Of a stretch of DNA of 64,000 bases, positions 46,467-58,092 are shown one piece after another (the first letter of the stretch is position 1; every line of letters starts with the position of its first letter). The stretch lies in contig JAJTUQ010000003.1 of assembly GCA_021399445.1 (NCBI GenBank), positions 7,626,001 through 7,690,000 of the forward strand, read 5' to 3'. Origin of the DNA: Xylogone sp. PMI_703. Taxonomy: Eukaryota; Ascomycota; Leotiomycetes. The notes under the pieces were generated by a model, which was given only the letters and a program-made list of their open reading frames with translations, made no database searches and was not told where the DNA came from. The translations under genes were made by a program, and so were the position numbers.

Positions 46467-47321
46467 TGTTGCAGCAAGTCTCAGTAGCAGTCAACCAGGC
46501 AGCAGTATTCCAGGATGGCAGGTCGTAGATGGTGAGTATGGTCGTGTGCTTGGGTGGATGGGGTGCGATGGATGGAATATTGAGGACACGACTAACTTAT
46601 TGTAAGGTCCCCGTGCTTTAGAGACTACGGTACGGTTTTAACACCAACAACGCATATTCTGAGCCGGCGGATGTCCTGGTAACTCAACTCAGTGATGAGA
46701 TAGAATCAAGAGTTTGGCTTCTCAGAATCAAACTGATGCAAAAACCACACATCTGCGCGAGTTAGTATATCTCCCGTTTCTACATTAATTCTCATACCGC
46801 ACAATTAAAATCGAGATACATGAGCATCTTCCAAGCTTCAACTGTTTTTCTTAGCTAAATTGATATCGACGCTACAGAGATAATGCTTGCTTGAGCAACA
46901 AGACATTCTGTCCAATTCAGAAAGCTTGGCTATGCCTCGAAACATAAAGAAATCCAGCGCCAAGCATGCTTTAAGCGAACTGAATATGACAAAGGAAAAA
47001 GGTTATCCGTCCGGCCTGAATCTGCTCCAAAAGCTCACCCAAAATCCAGGCCGCCTAATTATTATATGGCAGGCAAGGCGTATTTGTAAACCATTATTGC
47101 AACTGCCAACCGCAAGAAAAATCCCTTATTCTGATGCAAATCTCTCAGAATGTCCCATTTTATCGTCCAAAATATCCCCCCCCTTTTGCTTCAGGGCTCG
47201 GCGGCTAGAACAATGCCCCATTATACAGATTAAACAGTACATTCTACAACGAAACCAATTGTGTCAACCAAACGCCAGCCGCTATGGTAGCATTGTATGT
47301 GCTAAATCGTAGTTTATCGAT
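46467..47321. other. Intergenic region upstream of SEC61 beta
   Basis: About 850 bp between the SEC61 beta start and the 3' end of the PSR-type phosphatase, both on the minus strand. A 140-codon frame at 46887-47312 has no conserved features and I do not consider it a gene. Confidence 0.5.
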
Positions 47322-49295
47322 TCAAAGGGCAACATCAAGAACCAGACTGACGTCTCGAACCTGTGAGCCTGCCAGGTCTTCAAGAACCGGTATTAAGTCC
47401 AATAATTCGTTGTCGTGAGCATCGGAAAACCAACTGCTGATGGGAACCGCATGCTGTGGATGGAAAATATACGACGTTGGCGAGTTGTCGATAATGATGG
47501 TATCTTTCAAATCCCGACCAACTTGGGAAAGATCTTTGACATAATTGCCTTGATGGTTATAACAACTTTCCCTAAATAGTCGATGATGTACAACGTGATG
47601 AATATCTAGCTGATCAAGTAGGGGATCGCCATACTAATTACAGTCGAATGGTTAGCGGTAAGCAGTGTTTCCAAGGACAGATTCCCATACCTTTGAAACT
47701 GATGCTGTAAAGACGACCACTTCATATAATTCGCCGACCCGCTTCATGAACTGATCAACTCCTGGTCGTTTTATAACATAAACATTGTGATATTGGCCTT
47801 CAATCTCAACAGGGATTGTGAAATCGGCTTGGTGTAAGATCTGTATAGTAGAATAAATATACTGATATAAACGGAGAGATCTGGTCTGAACTTACCTTAA
47901 AGCTACTGTGAACCAAGGTCTCGTCAAGATCAAGTACTAAGCATTTTCTGCCTCGGAAGCGGGGGGCGATTGGTGGCAGTAGGTACTGTTGTTTGGGCCC
48001 CGAAGACTCTGGAGCCACGGGCTCATCAGAAGAAACGGTAGGCTGGGAACGATCAGAAGGCGGCTGCGGCGACTGGGCGGCGATCTTGGGAGGAGCAGGG
48101 ACTGCGACATTCTGCTTCTCGACAGTTTCAGGTTCGGAGTCGTCCATCTGTATATCGGTCTCTCCATCTGTACGCTCTTCGCTAGCGTCAAGGCCTACCG
48201 GATCTTCTGCTTGATCCAAGGACTCTGCTTGTACGGGTTCTTGCACAGTCACATGTTGATCCGGTTCTCCGCCCGATGGGCCTGCAGTCGCTGCTTCTGC
48301 TTCTTTGGGAAGCTCGGGTAATGGTTGCTCATTAGCAGTAGCCACCTGATGCGCTGCCACGCCATTTGTTCCTGCTGGTGATTCAGTCCCTGCCGGCGTT
48401 CTTATAGCCGGCGTTACTTTGCGGTCCTGAGTTGAATCTGCTGAGAGCGGAACTTTCTCATTTGTGAGCTGGCCACCGCTGCCTGATTGTTGTTCCACAC
48501 GAAGCGGCTCAGGAGTGCTAGCTGTCGTTGGACGGCCGGATGGTATGGGTATCTTGGTAACTTTGGTTGCTTCGAGCTTTCCCTCGTCTGAATCAGGGGT
48601 GTTTGCGTGGTCTGGGACGCCGCAGCAGTTGAGAAATGATAGAAAGCCCTTCTTAGCAGCTCTCGGTGTACTGTGCGTGGAAACCTGAGCTGTTTGAGTT
48701 CCCGGATTGCCCACGTTGTGCCCTTGTGTTATCGTCATCTTGCCGCTGCTCGTACTCCCATTCCGTCGCCTACCCAGAATACTGCCCTTCGACTCCTTCG
48801 ACCGCCCGCCAAAACTCGCTCTGGGGTCGCCTACAGTTGCGCCGCTAAGGCCAGTGGATGTTGGGGAGGGCTGTATCCTGTTCGAGGAAGATCTCGAGGG
48901 TACGCGGAGGAAGGTTCGATCCTTCTGAGGAACCTCCGGGGCTTCCTCAGAATTTAGCTCGCGCTCGCTCTGTGAGTCAGTCAGAATCGTGTGGTCTGAC
49001 TCCTCAGTTCCAGCCGTATTCTGCGAGATTGCTTGGTCGGGATGTGACAATTTTGGGATCTGACTATGGTATGCAACTACGATGAAGTCAGCAACAAATC
49101 AGGGCGACTGCTTATCATTCGCATCATGGAAGCGATGACAAGTCGCAAGGACGCCGTCATCAGCAACGGACAGAAGGGATTCGAGCACATACAACTTGAT
49201 GTATCGAGCGCCGGTGGCCTCGCCCCCTTCGCGGCTTCTGATGAATTCGAACGAACCAGATTTTGCTCAGTCGGCTGAGCTACCTCATTACTCAT
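47322..49295 (-). CDS. PSR1: PSR1/PSR2-type plasma membrane phosphatase
   Basis: A HAD-family Ser/Thr phosphatase of the NIF/FCP1 group, linked in yeast to the sodium and general stress response. Four exons (49295..49193, 49076..47896, 47840..47691, 47633..47322) give 581 residues. The catalytic domain occupies the last 180 residues: [20 protein letters not shown] (DxDxT nucleophile), [36 protein letters not shown], then [20 protein letters not shown]. This series matches PSR1 rather than the nuclear-envelope NEM1. The N-terminal 400 residues are Ser/Pro/Glu-rich. A Cys pair in [10 protein letters not shown] is a good candidate for palmitoylation, which anchors yeast Psr1. The start was placed at the first ATG after joining a short exon 1 (branch GCTGAC, acceptor TAG), since the main frame has no ATG near its beginning. 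Confidence 0.9.
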
Positions 49296-50754
49296 TGAGG
49301 GCAATGCAGGAAGCAGCTCGAAGGAAGAAGCGATGCCGAACCTTTACGCTGCGTCGAGAGACCAGTGTAGCAGCGCTGCTCGAGGATGGAAGAACGACGT
49401 GTGGAATTTTGGCAGGGACTCGGCTCCACAAGTCGCCAAAATCGGGGAGCGCGACACGAGAGGTGGAGGAGGTGATGTCGAGGAGGTTGCGCAACACGGC
49501 GTCACTGATGGAAAGAGGCCCTAAGCACCGTGCAGCACAGCCTAGAGGCTGAGGGGATTGCAAACAACTCCTCGAGGCCGATGAGAGCGATCTGGAGGAA
49601 GGAAGGCCGAAGGGAGAGAGGTTCGAGGTCCAAGAAAGAGTGGTGATGGGCGACGGTCCCACGGAAGGCTAAAAACGGGGGTCGGAAGCGAGATTGATGA
49701 GTACGGTGAACGGTCCAAGGCTGGGAGCGTGCAGGCGTCGTCGGTGGTGAGCTGGGAGCAGCGTCTCGGCCGTGTGAATTGATGATAAATGAGTGGCAAT
49801 ACCTTGAATAATTCACGAGGAAGGACGAGAGGCTAATAATAAGTGGGAGCGAAGAAGAGAAGGTTTTGTAGATGTGAGCGTGTATGCGTGTGTATATGTG
49901 TGCCCCGTATGCAGATACGTAATTGTGAAGAATGACAATAATAGGGATGATGGGGCGATAAAATATTCAGTAGTAATAGCAACAAGAAGGAAAAGAAGAA
50001 GAAGAAGACGTTGAAGATGAATGTCTTAGGGTGAGAGAATTGGGCGTTGGGAAGCAAATGGCGATGATGGCTGAGAGACGGTGATGTAAATTAGCCAGGG
50101 ACGAGGAGGAGGTTCCGGCACAGAAATGCACACGATGGCGAGAGATTACGATACGAAAGGGAAGACAAGGGAAGAAGACAGCCAAAGGGAGAGAGTCTCG
50201 AGAGAGTATAGTATTAGTGAGAGAGGACATGAACCAAGGGCGAGGAAGGAAGGTGGGGAGGTGCAGCAGCCCGACGCAGTGAATTATGGGGAATCCACCG
50301 CAAATAACACCTTGGGGAGAGCATCGCGAGCGCTGCTTGGGAAGAAAGAAAAGGTCCTAGCCAGTTCCACCGCTGCAGTCCCAGGCCCGGTCCCTTTTGT
50401 TCCTTCTGCTCCCTTTGAGCCAGCCTGCAGCTTGCAGCGGGCGCACGTCTTTCGGCACGTCTGGTTCGTTGGCGCGGCAAGGGCACTAGGGACCATCCTG
50501 TATAATGACTTCGTAATGCCGTACAGGTACCTGTACTGTGTACTGCACACCTTTTTCTGCCTCGGGGAGAAGAGGACAAGCTCGAAGAATGGGGCTCTGG
50601 ACGTCTTTCCCCAAGCCTCATGGGGTAAATCATGGTGGGTTGAGCACCTGCAGTTAGTCTCCCCATCCAGCCAGGCCTGTACATACTGTACAATACCAGT
50701 ACGTATTTCCGTCCCTCATCAATTTCTTGATACGTCCGTCCCACTTACGCACTC

Positions 50755-50773
50755 TCACTCACTCACTCACTCA
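50755..50773 (+). repeat. ACTC microsatellite
   Basis: About five perfect copies of the CACT/ACTC tetranucleotide, followed by an AT-rich ATTAATCAATC stretch. A simple repeat in the long intergenic region. Confidence 0.85.
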
Positions 50774-51464
50774 TTTAAATCAATTGATTAATCAATCGGG
50801 CCACTGCTTGTACACAGCACAACACTCGTCCTTCCAAGGTATTTCACAGTACTTCCAGTCACTCAGTACAGTACCAGCTGCATCAACTCCCAAGGGCCCG
50901 CCACGGACCAGCGGTCTTGGGCGGGCCAAATAAGATTAGGCGCCCGCATCCTGAGCGGCCACCCAGATCGACCTATCAAGATCCTCCGAGCCGCCAGATC
51001 GCCGCTCGCGGTGGCCGGGATGCACGCAACTTGCAGTCCTGAACAGAACAGGCGCACAATAATACCAGTACCGTACCGACCGCACCAGGGCTGGTGTGTT
51101 CTCTTGGGTCTCCCAGTCCCCAAATCCTGTCTCGACTACGGTAATACTGTGGACTTCCTGCTCTGTCCCAGACCGGCATGCTGGTTCGCAGTCCCCCGGC
51201 TGTCAACCCTCATCGACCCTGCATTTGCATTTGCATTATCAATGATTGGGCGGCTTTCCTTGACAGCTTCTAATACACGGTAATTGCACTGTGCTGCATC
51301 CAATGCTTCATGACCATTAATATTGGTGCTTGATTTTTTTTCCTTTGCTACCCTCGCTTCTACAGTACTATACACCATACAGCAGCAAAAAGGTGTTATT
51401 GCGACGAGACTGGCATGCTAGTTGTTCTTGTGCTTTCTCTAGCGCTGTTTCCTGGACCGCGATA

Positions 51465-51496
51465 CAATACAGCAATACAGCAATACAGCAGTACAG
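51465..51496 (+). repeat. 8-bp tandem repeat CAATACAG
   Basis: Three perfect CAATACAG units and a fourth CAGTACAG variant. Part of the wider CAGTAC-rich zone. Confidence 0.9.
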
Positions 51497-51686
51497 TAGT
51501 ATGCTGTAACTACAACGCTGATGACCCACCGGGACAGAGAATGCTCGGTTTCGACTTCAGTCCGTAGTAATAGATGTTAGGTGACAGAATGGGCATGGTT
51601 GTTCTCAGCTGCGCAACCAATTCTTATGGGCCGTGGAGACATCCACAAGCGCCTCACATCGCATCGTCCAGAATAAGTTACCGGTG

Positions 51687-51716
51687 CTGTACTGTACTGT
51701 ACTGCACTGCACTGTG
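51687..51716 (+). repeat. 5-bp tandem repeat CTGTA/CTGCA
   Basis: Six consecutive CTGNN pentamers: three CTGTA, then CTGCA, CTGCA and CTGTG. Part of the GTAC-rich zone. Confidence 0.9.
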
Positions 51717-53111
51717 CCGTCACTACTCCATACGCAACTACATATATGATGCTTTGGACAGTCGCATTCTCCAAGTCCTGGCGTCGCGCGGTGACGGCAG
51801 CAGTGCTCGACGCAGCTGCTATGCACAGGAGAAGCTCCCTAGCCTCGGGCATGGCTCCCTGAAACGCTCTGGACTTATCCAGATCTTTCCCCGCTGCGGC
51901 GGCTACAGCAAGCACCTATCACTTCGCCGCATCGCTGGATCTTCCCGCCGGGCTGGGCACAGCTCGACTGCTGGGGGCGGATCACGGTATTTTCAGGATA
52001 TCAGATGAAGTGCTCCCTGCGCGGATAGCTGGGCGACCTTACTGTAAAAGCACCATATTACTGTACGGTCGGATTCAGGAGTTTCAAACAGTCGAGTAAT
52101 GCAAGGGGCCGGAATGGACTGAGCTTGCTCTGTGAGGCATAATATCGGTAACGTATGCGCTCAGCTATTGCGTTCCAGTCACCACCTCCAGGGACTGCCT
52201 CGAGCTGTTGTTCTGCGACTAGTTAGTGTGATACGGGGGAGCTACGGTCCTTAGCACATAGCTTCGTGCTGTAGCGCTCTCGGCGCTTCTGCCGTACTCC
52301 GTCTCGGTTGGACGCCTCAGGACGCCTGGACGCATGAGCTGTCGAGCCGTTCGTTTCCTCGAAAATCCATTACGGCACAGTACGTGTACAGCGCTGGTAT
52401 TGCAAGTACGAATAATCGCACTCGACGTGCTAGTCCCTAGCATTTTTATGGCCGCCCGCAGTATGAAATCCAAAGTCCCTGCTCAAGTGTGGTGGAGCGT
52501 AGAGATGAGGCTCCAAAAAACTGGAGAAGCTACTGGGGAGAAGATTAAAGCACGGCAGAGTCTACATAACCTCGATAACATACGCAGAATGGTTGTACTA
52601 CACTACATTTAGGTTGTAATTCCCATACTGGATCTACTACAGCACATATGTGGCCATTGAAAAGTCCATCGGCCATCAGAAGCATACTAAATGCTGCAGG
52701 TGCGGTCAGGTGATAAACTTAGCCAGTGGTTGGGCTATGACATAATGAACCTGGGGAACAAGAACCTCGGTATTCTTCCGAGACCAACTTCACATGTCCC
52801 GTCTCAACAATTCCCAATCAAAACCTACTCTACGAGAGTACTACTGTCGTATCGCAACAGCCTCATTGCCTGCATCACTGAATCAGCCAAAAGCTACGAC
52901 GACATTTGAAAGTTTATCTTACCAATTCATCATCTCGGGCATGTCTTGCCACTCGCACTAGGACCGTCCGGCCACGACTTGGATACGCGACAAACAACTC
53001 AGTACCGTCGCCAGCGAAAGCTTCAGAATGGAGATCGCAATGCAGACGTAATCAGCAACATAGTAAATAACAGTAGCCTCTGTCTGCTTTGCTCAGTGTT
53101 GTGATCCTACA

Positions 53112-55686
53112 ATGGCGGCACAGTCTACTCTTCGACCGTCGGGAGATCCGCTGGTTGCTCTTTACAAGTACTATGCCGACCTCATCCGCCAGCGACTCAG
53201 AGGAACGTCCAAGAGGACCAGACTACTCGCAACCATTATCTTTACTCTCTCAATCATTTCTACCGGTGCAGGCGGCATACGATGGTGGAGGAAACGTAGG
53301 GCAGAAAAGGAACAAGGTCGCCGGCTATACAGAAGGAACTCGGGATTGCGCATGAAAGATGGTTCGCGTGTGATCTTCGTCCCGTACAAAGACTCCACCT
53401 CCAAAGTTACTATCCGGCCCACGAAACCGACCACCTTTGATGCTCACAGGAGGCTCTTCCTTAATCCCCCCAGAGCTGCTCGACTTGCAGATATACAGCA
53501 AGCGACGGAAGTACCTCCTCCACAAACCAAACCTGGTCTCAACCTCGCCTTCCTACATCAGTTTCTCAGCCTCATGAGTATCATGATACCTAGGTGGACA
53601 AGCAAGGAAACTGGTCTATTAGTAAGTCATGGCATGTTTTTAATGTTGCGTACCTATCTATCGCTAGTTGTGGCTAGGCTAGATGGTGAGATCGTACGGG
53701 ATTTGGTCGCGGGGAATGGGAGATCATTCATATGGGGTATCATCAAGGTTAGCCATTCCCTGGTCTTTGTAATAATCTGGGCTTCAAGAGCTAATGCTAA
53801 TGCTAATGCTCTCATAGTGGTGCGGCATTGGAAGTCTAGCTTCCTACACCAATGCTATGATCAAGTTTCTACAGTCAAAAGTATCTATTGCGTTTCGCAC
53901 CCGGTTGACGAGGTATATACACGATCTTTACCTCAACGATAACCTAAACTACTACAAGCTGTCCAATCTAGATGGTGGGATCGGGCAGGGCGCAGATCAG
54001 TTCATCACGCAAGATCTCACACTGTTCTGCGCATCAGCTGCAAGCCTCTACTCATCACTGGGAAAGCCATTTGTAGACCTATGCGTCTTCAATTATCAGC
54101 TGTACCGTGCACTTGGGCCTCTCGCCTTAACCGGCCTCCTCAGCAACTACTTCCTAACGGCTACAATACTTCGAAAACTTTCCCCGCCATTTGGAAAGCT
54201 AAAGGCAGTAGAAGGAAGGAAAGAAGGTGATTTTAGGGGGCTGCATGCACGACTTATTGCAAATGCCGAGGAAATTGCATTCTACGGTGGTGCAAATATG
54301 GAAAAGAACTTCCTAGATCGCGAATTCAAGAGCTTGAAGAAGTGGATGGAAGGGATATATACGCTCAAAATACGCTACAACATTTTGGAAGACTTCATTT
54401 TGAAGTATAGCTGGAGTGCCTATGGCTACTTGTTGAGCTCATTACCGGTTTTCATGCCGGCATGGGGTGGTCTTGGTGGTATTCAAGAATTAGCAGATGT
54501 TGCGACTAATGGCGGCCGGGAAAAAGGCCGGATGAAAGAATTCATCACAAACAAGCGCATTATGCTCTCTCTGGCTGATGCTGGTGGGCGCATGATGTAT
54601 TCAATTAAAGACTTATCCGAGCTTGCTGGGTATACTAGCAGAGTATATACACTCATCTCCACGCTGCACAGAGTTCATGCAAACGCATATTACCCGCCAA
54701 GGGGTGGCCATGCGGAGCTATTCTCCTTGTCGGATGTCCAAGGCACTACTCAAAAGGGGTTTGACGGTGTCCGTCTCGAAAATGTGCCGATAGTGGCACC
54801 ATCCATATTTCCTCACGGCGGAGAAGAACTGATAGATTCTCTTTCCATAATCGTTCGCCCGGGAGAACACATGCTTGTAAGGAGTCCTAACTCTTATTAA
54901 ATATACCTCTTCTGACCTCAATTACAGATCTCTGGTGCCAATGGTGTGGGGAAGAGCGCTGTGGCTCGCATAGTTGCTGGCCTCTGGCCGGTCTACCGCG
55001 GCCTAGTGAGTAGACCGCGTACCACAGGCACTGACGGTATTATGTTCCTTCCTCAACGACCGTATCTGAGTGTAGGTACCCTCAGAGATCAAGTTATCTA
55101 TCCGGATGGTGAAATGGAAATGCGCGATAAGGGAAGGCGGGATATCGAGCTGAAGAGAGTGCTCGAAGAAGCTCGTCTAGGCTATCTCCCAGATCGTGAG
55201 GGTGGTTGGGATACGAGAAAGGAGTGGAAGGATGTTCTCAGCGGAGGTGAGAAACAGAGAATGGCCATCGCCCGATTACTATACCATGAGCCAAGGTATG
55301 CATTTATCGACGAGGGTACCAGCGCCGTCTCGAGTGACGTAGAAGGGCTGCTTTACGAAAGGTGCAAAGAGAAGGGCATAACCTTGATCACCATCTCGAC
55401 ACGAGCATCCCTAAAACGCTACCACACGTTTAACCTCACTCTTGGTCTTGGTCCCGACGGGCTAGAATGGGAATACGAAAGGATTGGCACGGAGAAGGAG
55501 AAAATGGGGGTCGAGAAAGAGCTCTCAGAACTCCGTGAGAGGCTAGCTTTGGTCGAGAAATGGCAGGCTCGACGCGAAGAGATTGACCAAGAGTTAGCGA
55601 GAGTATGGGTAGACGGTGGTGATACACTCGACCCCCCTCCATACACAGAGACTATGGACGACGCACCAAGCTCCGCCCCGGCATAG
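53112..55686 (+). CDS. Peroxisomal ABCD-type fatty acid half-transporter
   Basis: A half-size ABC transporter of subfamily D, the group that imports long-chain acyl-CoA into peroxisomes for beta-oxidation (PXA1/PXA2 in yeast). Three exons (53112..53747, 53818..54876, 54928..55686) give 817 residues. The membrane domain contains LSLMSIMIPRWTSKETGLL and LQSKVSIAFRTRLTRYIHDL, and the ABCD-specific EAA-like motif ANAEEIAFYGGANMEKNFLD. The nucleotide domain has Walker A GANGVGKSA (about 568-576), FLPQRPYLSVGTLRDQVIYP, the signature VLSGGEKQRMAIARL (about 669) and Walker B YAFIDEGTSAV (about 689-699). The N-terminus is basic, with one hydrophobic segment (about 37-57). The choice between the PXA1 and PXA2 orthologue is not possible by eye. 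Confidence 0.95.
53791..53808 (+). repeat. Triple CTAATG repeat at the intron branch site
   Basis: Three tandem CTAATG hexamers lie 9-26 bp before the TAG acceptor of the ABCD transporter's first intron. Each resembles a fungal branch-point consensus (CTAAY), so the intron carries three equivalent candidate branch sites. Confidence 0.85.
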
Positions 55687-56923
55687 GCATGTCTCACAAA
55701 CCAACAACCACAGGACGTGATAACAGGGTTAGAAATGTAATGACTCCTGCCAATATATGTGTTGTTTCTTTTCCAAAGGAGAAGACAAAAGTCTTTTCTC
55801 AAACCATCGATTGCTTCCTGGTGATTCATACCGCACTCAGCCTTGTAAGTTTCATATCAGAGGAATATCACTTTTCATTAATAGCGCAATCAAACACCTC
55901 CAGATGAAAAAATAGCGAAGCAAGCCTATTACAGTTCTACTTGGTCCCTCAGCACATGCAAGGAGTCCAAATGCCCCCTATCCACTTCCATTCCATCATC
56001 GGTCTGATCAAATCCCTATACGAAATAATACAACCAAATAGAATGCACGGACAGTATCCAGACTTTTCGCACCCTACCGTAGATCTCATAAAATTCCACT
56101 GGTGTAAGGTGCTTGTCTGATGTATTTGACATCAAAGAAGCATTTTTATTGATACAGTGCGCTGGTAGGTCGTATTATTGCCAAGGGTATATTACGACGA
56201 CAGGCACGTTGGAAAAGGGTCTCGGCTAACCTACCTTCGCAATTAGTGGACTGCAGGCCGCTCCGTGCCGAGCTAGGCCCCCGCGGCCCTTGTCGTCAAT
56301 GCTGTTCCTGGACACTAAACCTGAAGTGGCTGATCTATTGAAATTGCAGCTGGTCCGTGGACCTCCGCTCGACGAATCCTCATCAACAGCGACGCCCAGA
56401 AGGGAAAAGTGTCATAGGGCCATATTGTGTCCGTGGCGCACGGTGGCACATCCAGATCAATTGATGAACCGTTGGGAACATGGAAGAAGAACTGATTGTG
56501 CCCGTATCCAGCACGTCCCGTGATGTTGGCACAGACTTTCAAGGGGAAGTGGATGTTCGTCCTCCCGTTCCTGCTCTTCTTCTCTTGAGCGTTCGATATG
56601 TCGATTCCAACGTTATCTGATTGTGACCGTCTTCTTTGGCACTCCCTACCTGCAGTCGATCTTTCTTGCCTGAACGATTGCATATAACGAATCGCCCAAA
56701 TCACTTTGACCTAGCAAACCCTCTCATCGCGCTTCTCAAGAGACCTGGCAGTGCATTGTCCGTCAACAATCCTGTAATTTGTTGTTATTTCAGCGTTCTG
56801 AAACCACAGGAAGGATATCAGATAAACTAGTCTTGGTTTTGATATTTTTCTGCTATTTGAAGTACCCCTGGATGGTTTTACCGAAAAGTAGGCAGGCCAT
56901 TAACTGGATTTAACTTCAAGAGA
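55687..56923. other. Intergenic region
   Basis: About 1.2 kb between the ABCD transporter and the orphan membrane protein. Only short unconserved frames, for example a 129-codon minus-strand frame near 56.3-56.7 kb. Nothing else recognised. Confidence 0.5.
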
Positions 56924-58092
56924 ATGGATTTCTTAAGAAATTCGGGGGTAAGAGCTGGTGGGAGGTATAAATCTAATGGAGACAGTTTTTCAGATGCCGT
57001 GCCGGCTATGTGGAAAGATAATCCTGGTTCCGCTGCTGCCAAGAGAGCGTCAGTCATGTCAATACAAAAGGATTTATTACCTGGGATTCGACCGGACAGT
57101 GTGCTGGGAGGAGAGTATCAGGTTGATATTTCGGCAGATCCGTCACCATACGGCCCTGACAGTCCAGGAATCAGCGGCTACAGCAACGAAAAGTTCACAA
57201 GGATCAGGGAAAGTAGGCATATTGCGAAAGGTGGAGGGTGGAGACGGTTGGGGATAGGGGCCATAGCTGCATTGTTATGTTTGGTGGCATTGATTGTCGG
57301 TCTAGTACTGGGACTTAGACATCAACATTCAAACTCGACGACGTAAGAGAAAACCATATACTACAAACGCAGAGCCGTGCTGACAAGAATATGAAACTTA
57401 GCAAAGATACCCAACCGGCAACTGATTCGAGCGGCAGTAGCAATGGTGGGGATAGCAACTCATCACCCGGGGACACAAATAAACCAACCTCTACCAACAA
57501 CTTCCCAGCAGGTTCTTTTGCTGTCGAGACATTTCTCGATACTGTGAGCACGGACTGTACCTCCAATGCTGCAACTTGGCAATGCCGCCCTTTCAACACG
57601 TATGCGGAATCGCCCAGTAGTTCCGGTGCTACGTTTAATTGGGTTATTGAGCTGGTTCAAGGCACCAACAACTATACCATCTCCTCGACCCCCAATGACT
57701 TTGCCATCAATTTTACAGATACCAGTCTGACTTTAAAGGCAGCTGGAACTGCAGAAGAGGCGTACTTCTTTCAGATCTCAGCAGATATGCCAGTGGCAGC
57801 AGGGTCTCTCGGAGGAACCAACGAACCGGCCACCTGCTATTATAATGCCACAACATTCCAGGCATATCTGTACACTAAGCGTCCCAAATCATATCCGGCC
57901 GCGGGCGCAAGCAGTGTTGAAGGCAGTGCAGCATTCCAACCTTGGCCTTACGCGGCAAAGGTCGAGCAAGTCATCGGCGCTGGGCCAGGAACACCAACGT
58001 GTGTGGATGCGGCGGGGAATCCACTAGGAGACTTCACTGTTTCCGACGGTACCAAATTATGCGACTGCCTCTACCTTAACACTGGAACGTAG
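56924..58092 (+). CDS. Orphan single-pass membrane protein
   Basis: Two exons (56924..57342, 57402..58092; branch GCTGAC, acceptor TAG) give 369 residues. The first 108 residues are hydrophilic and probably cytoplasmic. A clear membrane helix follows (about 109-131, LGIGAIAALLCLVALIVGLV), preceded by the basic WRR. The remaining 238 residues begin with a Ser/Asn/Gly/Thr-rich spacer, then a compact domain with several cysteines (for example STDCTSNAATWQC near 179-191, TPTCVDAAGN and LCDCLYLN near the C-terminus). It also has N-glycosylation sequons such as NYTIS, NFTDTS and NATT. This suggests a type II surface or secretory-pathway protein. The family is not recognised, though this layout is common among uncharacterised fungal membrane proteins. 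Confidence 0.8.

Larger units (their letters stand above)
49296..53111. other. Long intergenic region with repeated GTAC-type motifs
   Basis: About 3.8 kb without a supported gene. The part next to the phosphatase is purine-rich on the + strand (about 49.55-50.25 kb), so CT-rich for that gene's promoter. From 50.5 to 52.1 kb the sequence is GC-richer and studded with CTGTAC, CAGTAC and GTAC repeats, plus several microsatellites. Frames up to about 220 codons occur on both strands but are low-complexity and lack family motifs. Confidence 0.55.

Noticed and set aside
46887..47312. A 141-codon + strand frame
   Set aside because: No family resemblance and no promoter or splice support; its end runs up to the 3' end of the phosphatase gene.
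47322..49295. A functional link between this HAD phosphatase and the lipin gene at 13-15.7 kb, as in Nem1-Pah1
   Set aside because: The catalytic domain matches PSR1/PSR2 ([27 protein letters not shown]), not NEM1, and the genes are 32 kb apart.
50126..50791. A 221-codon + strand frame, and a 176-codon minus-strand frame opposite it
   Set aside because: Composition follows the local repeats, there is no recognisable family, and both strands are open at once.
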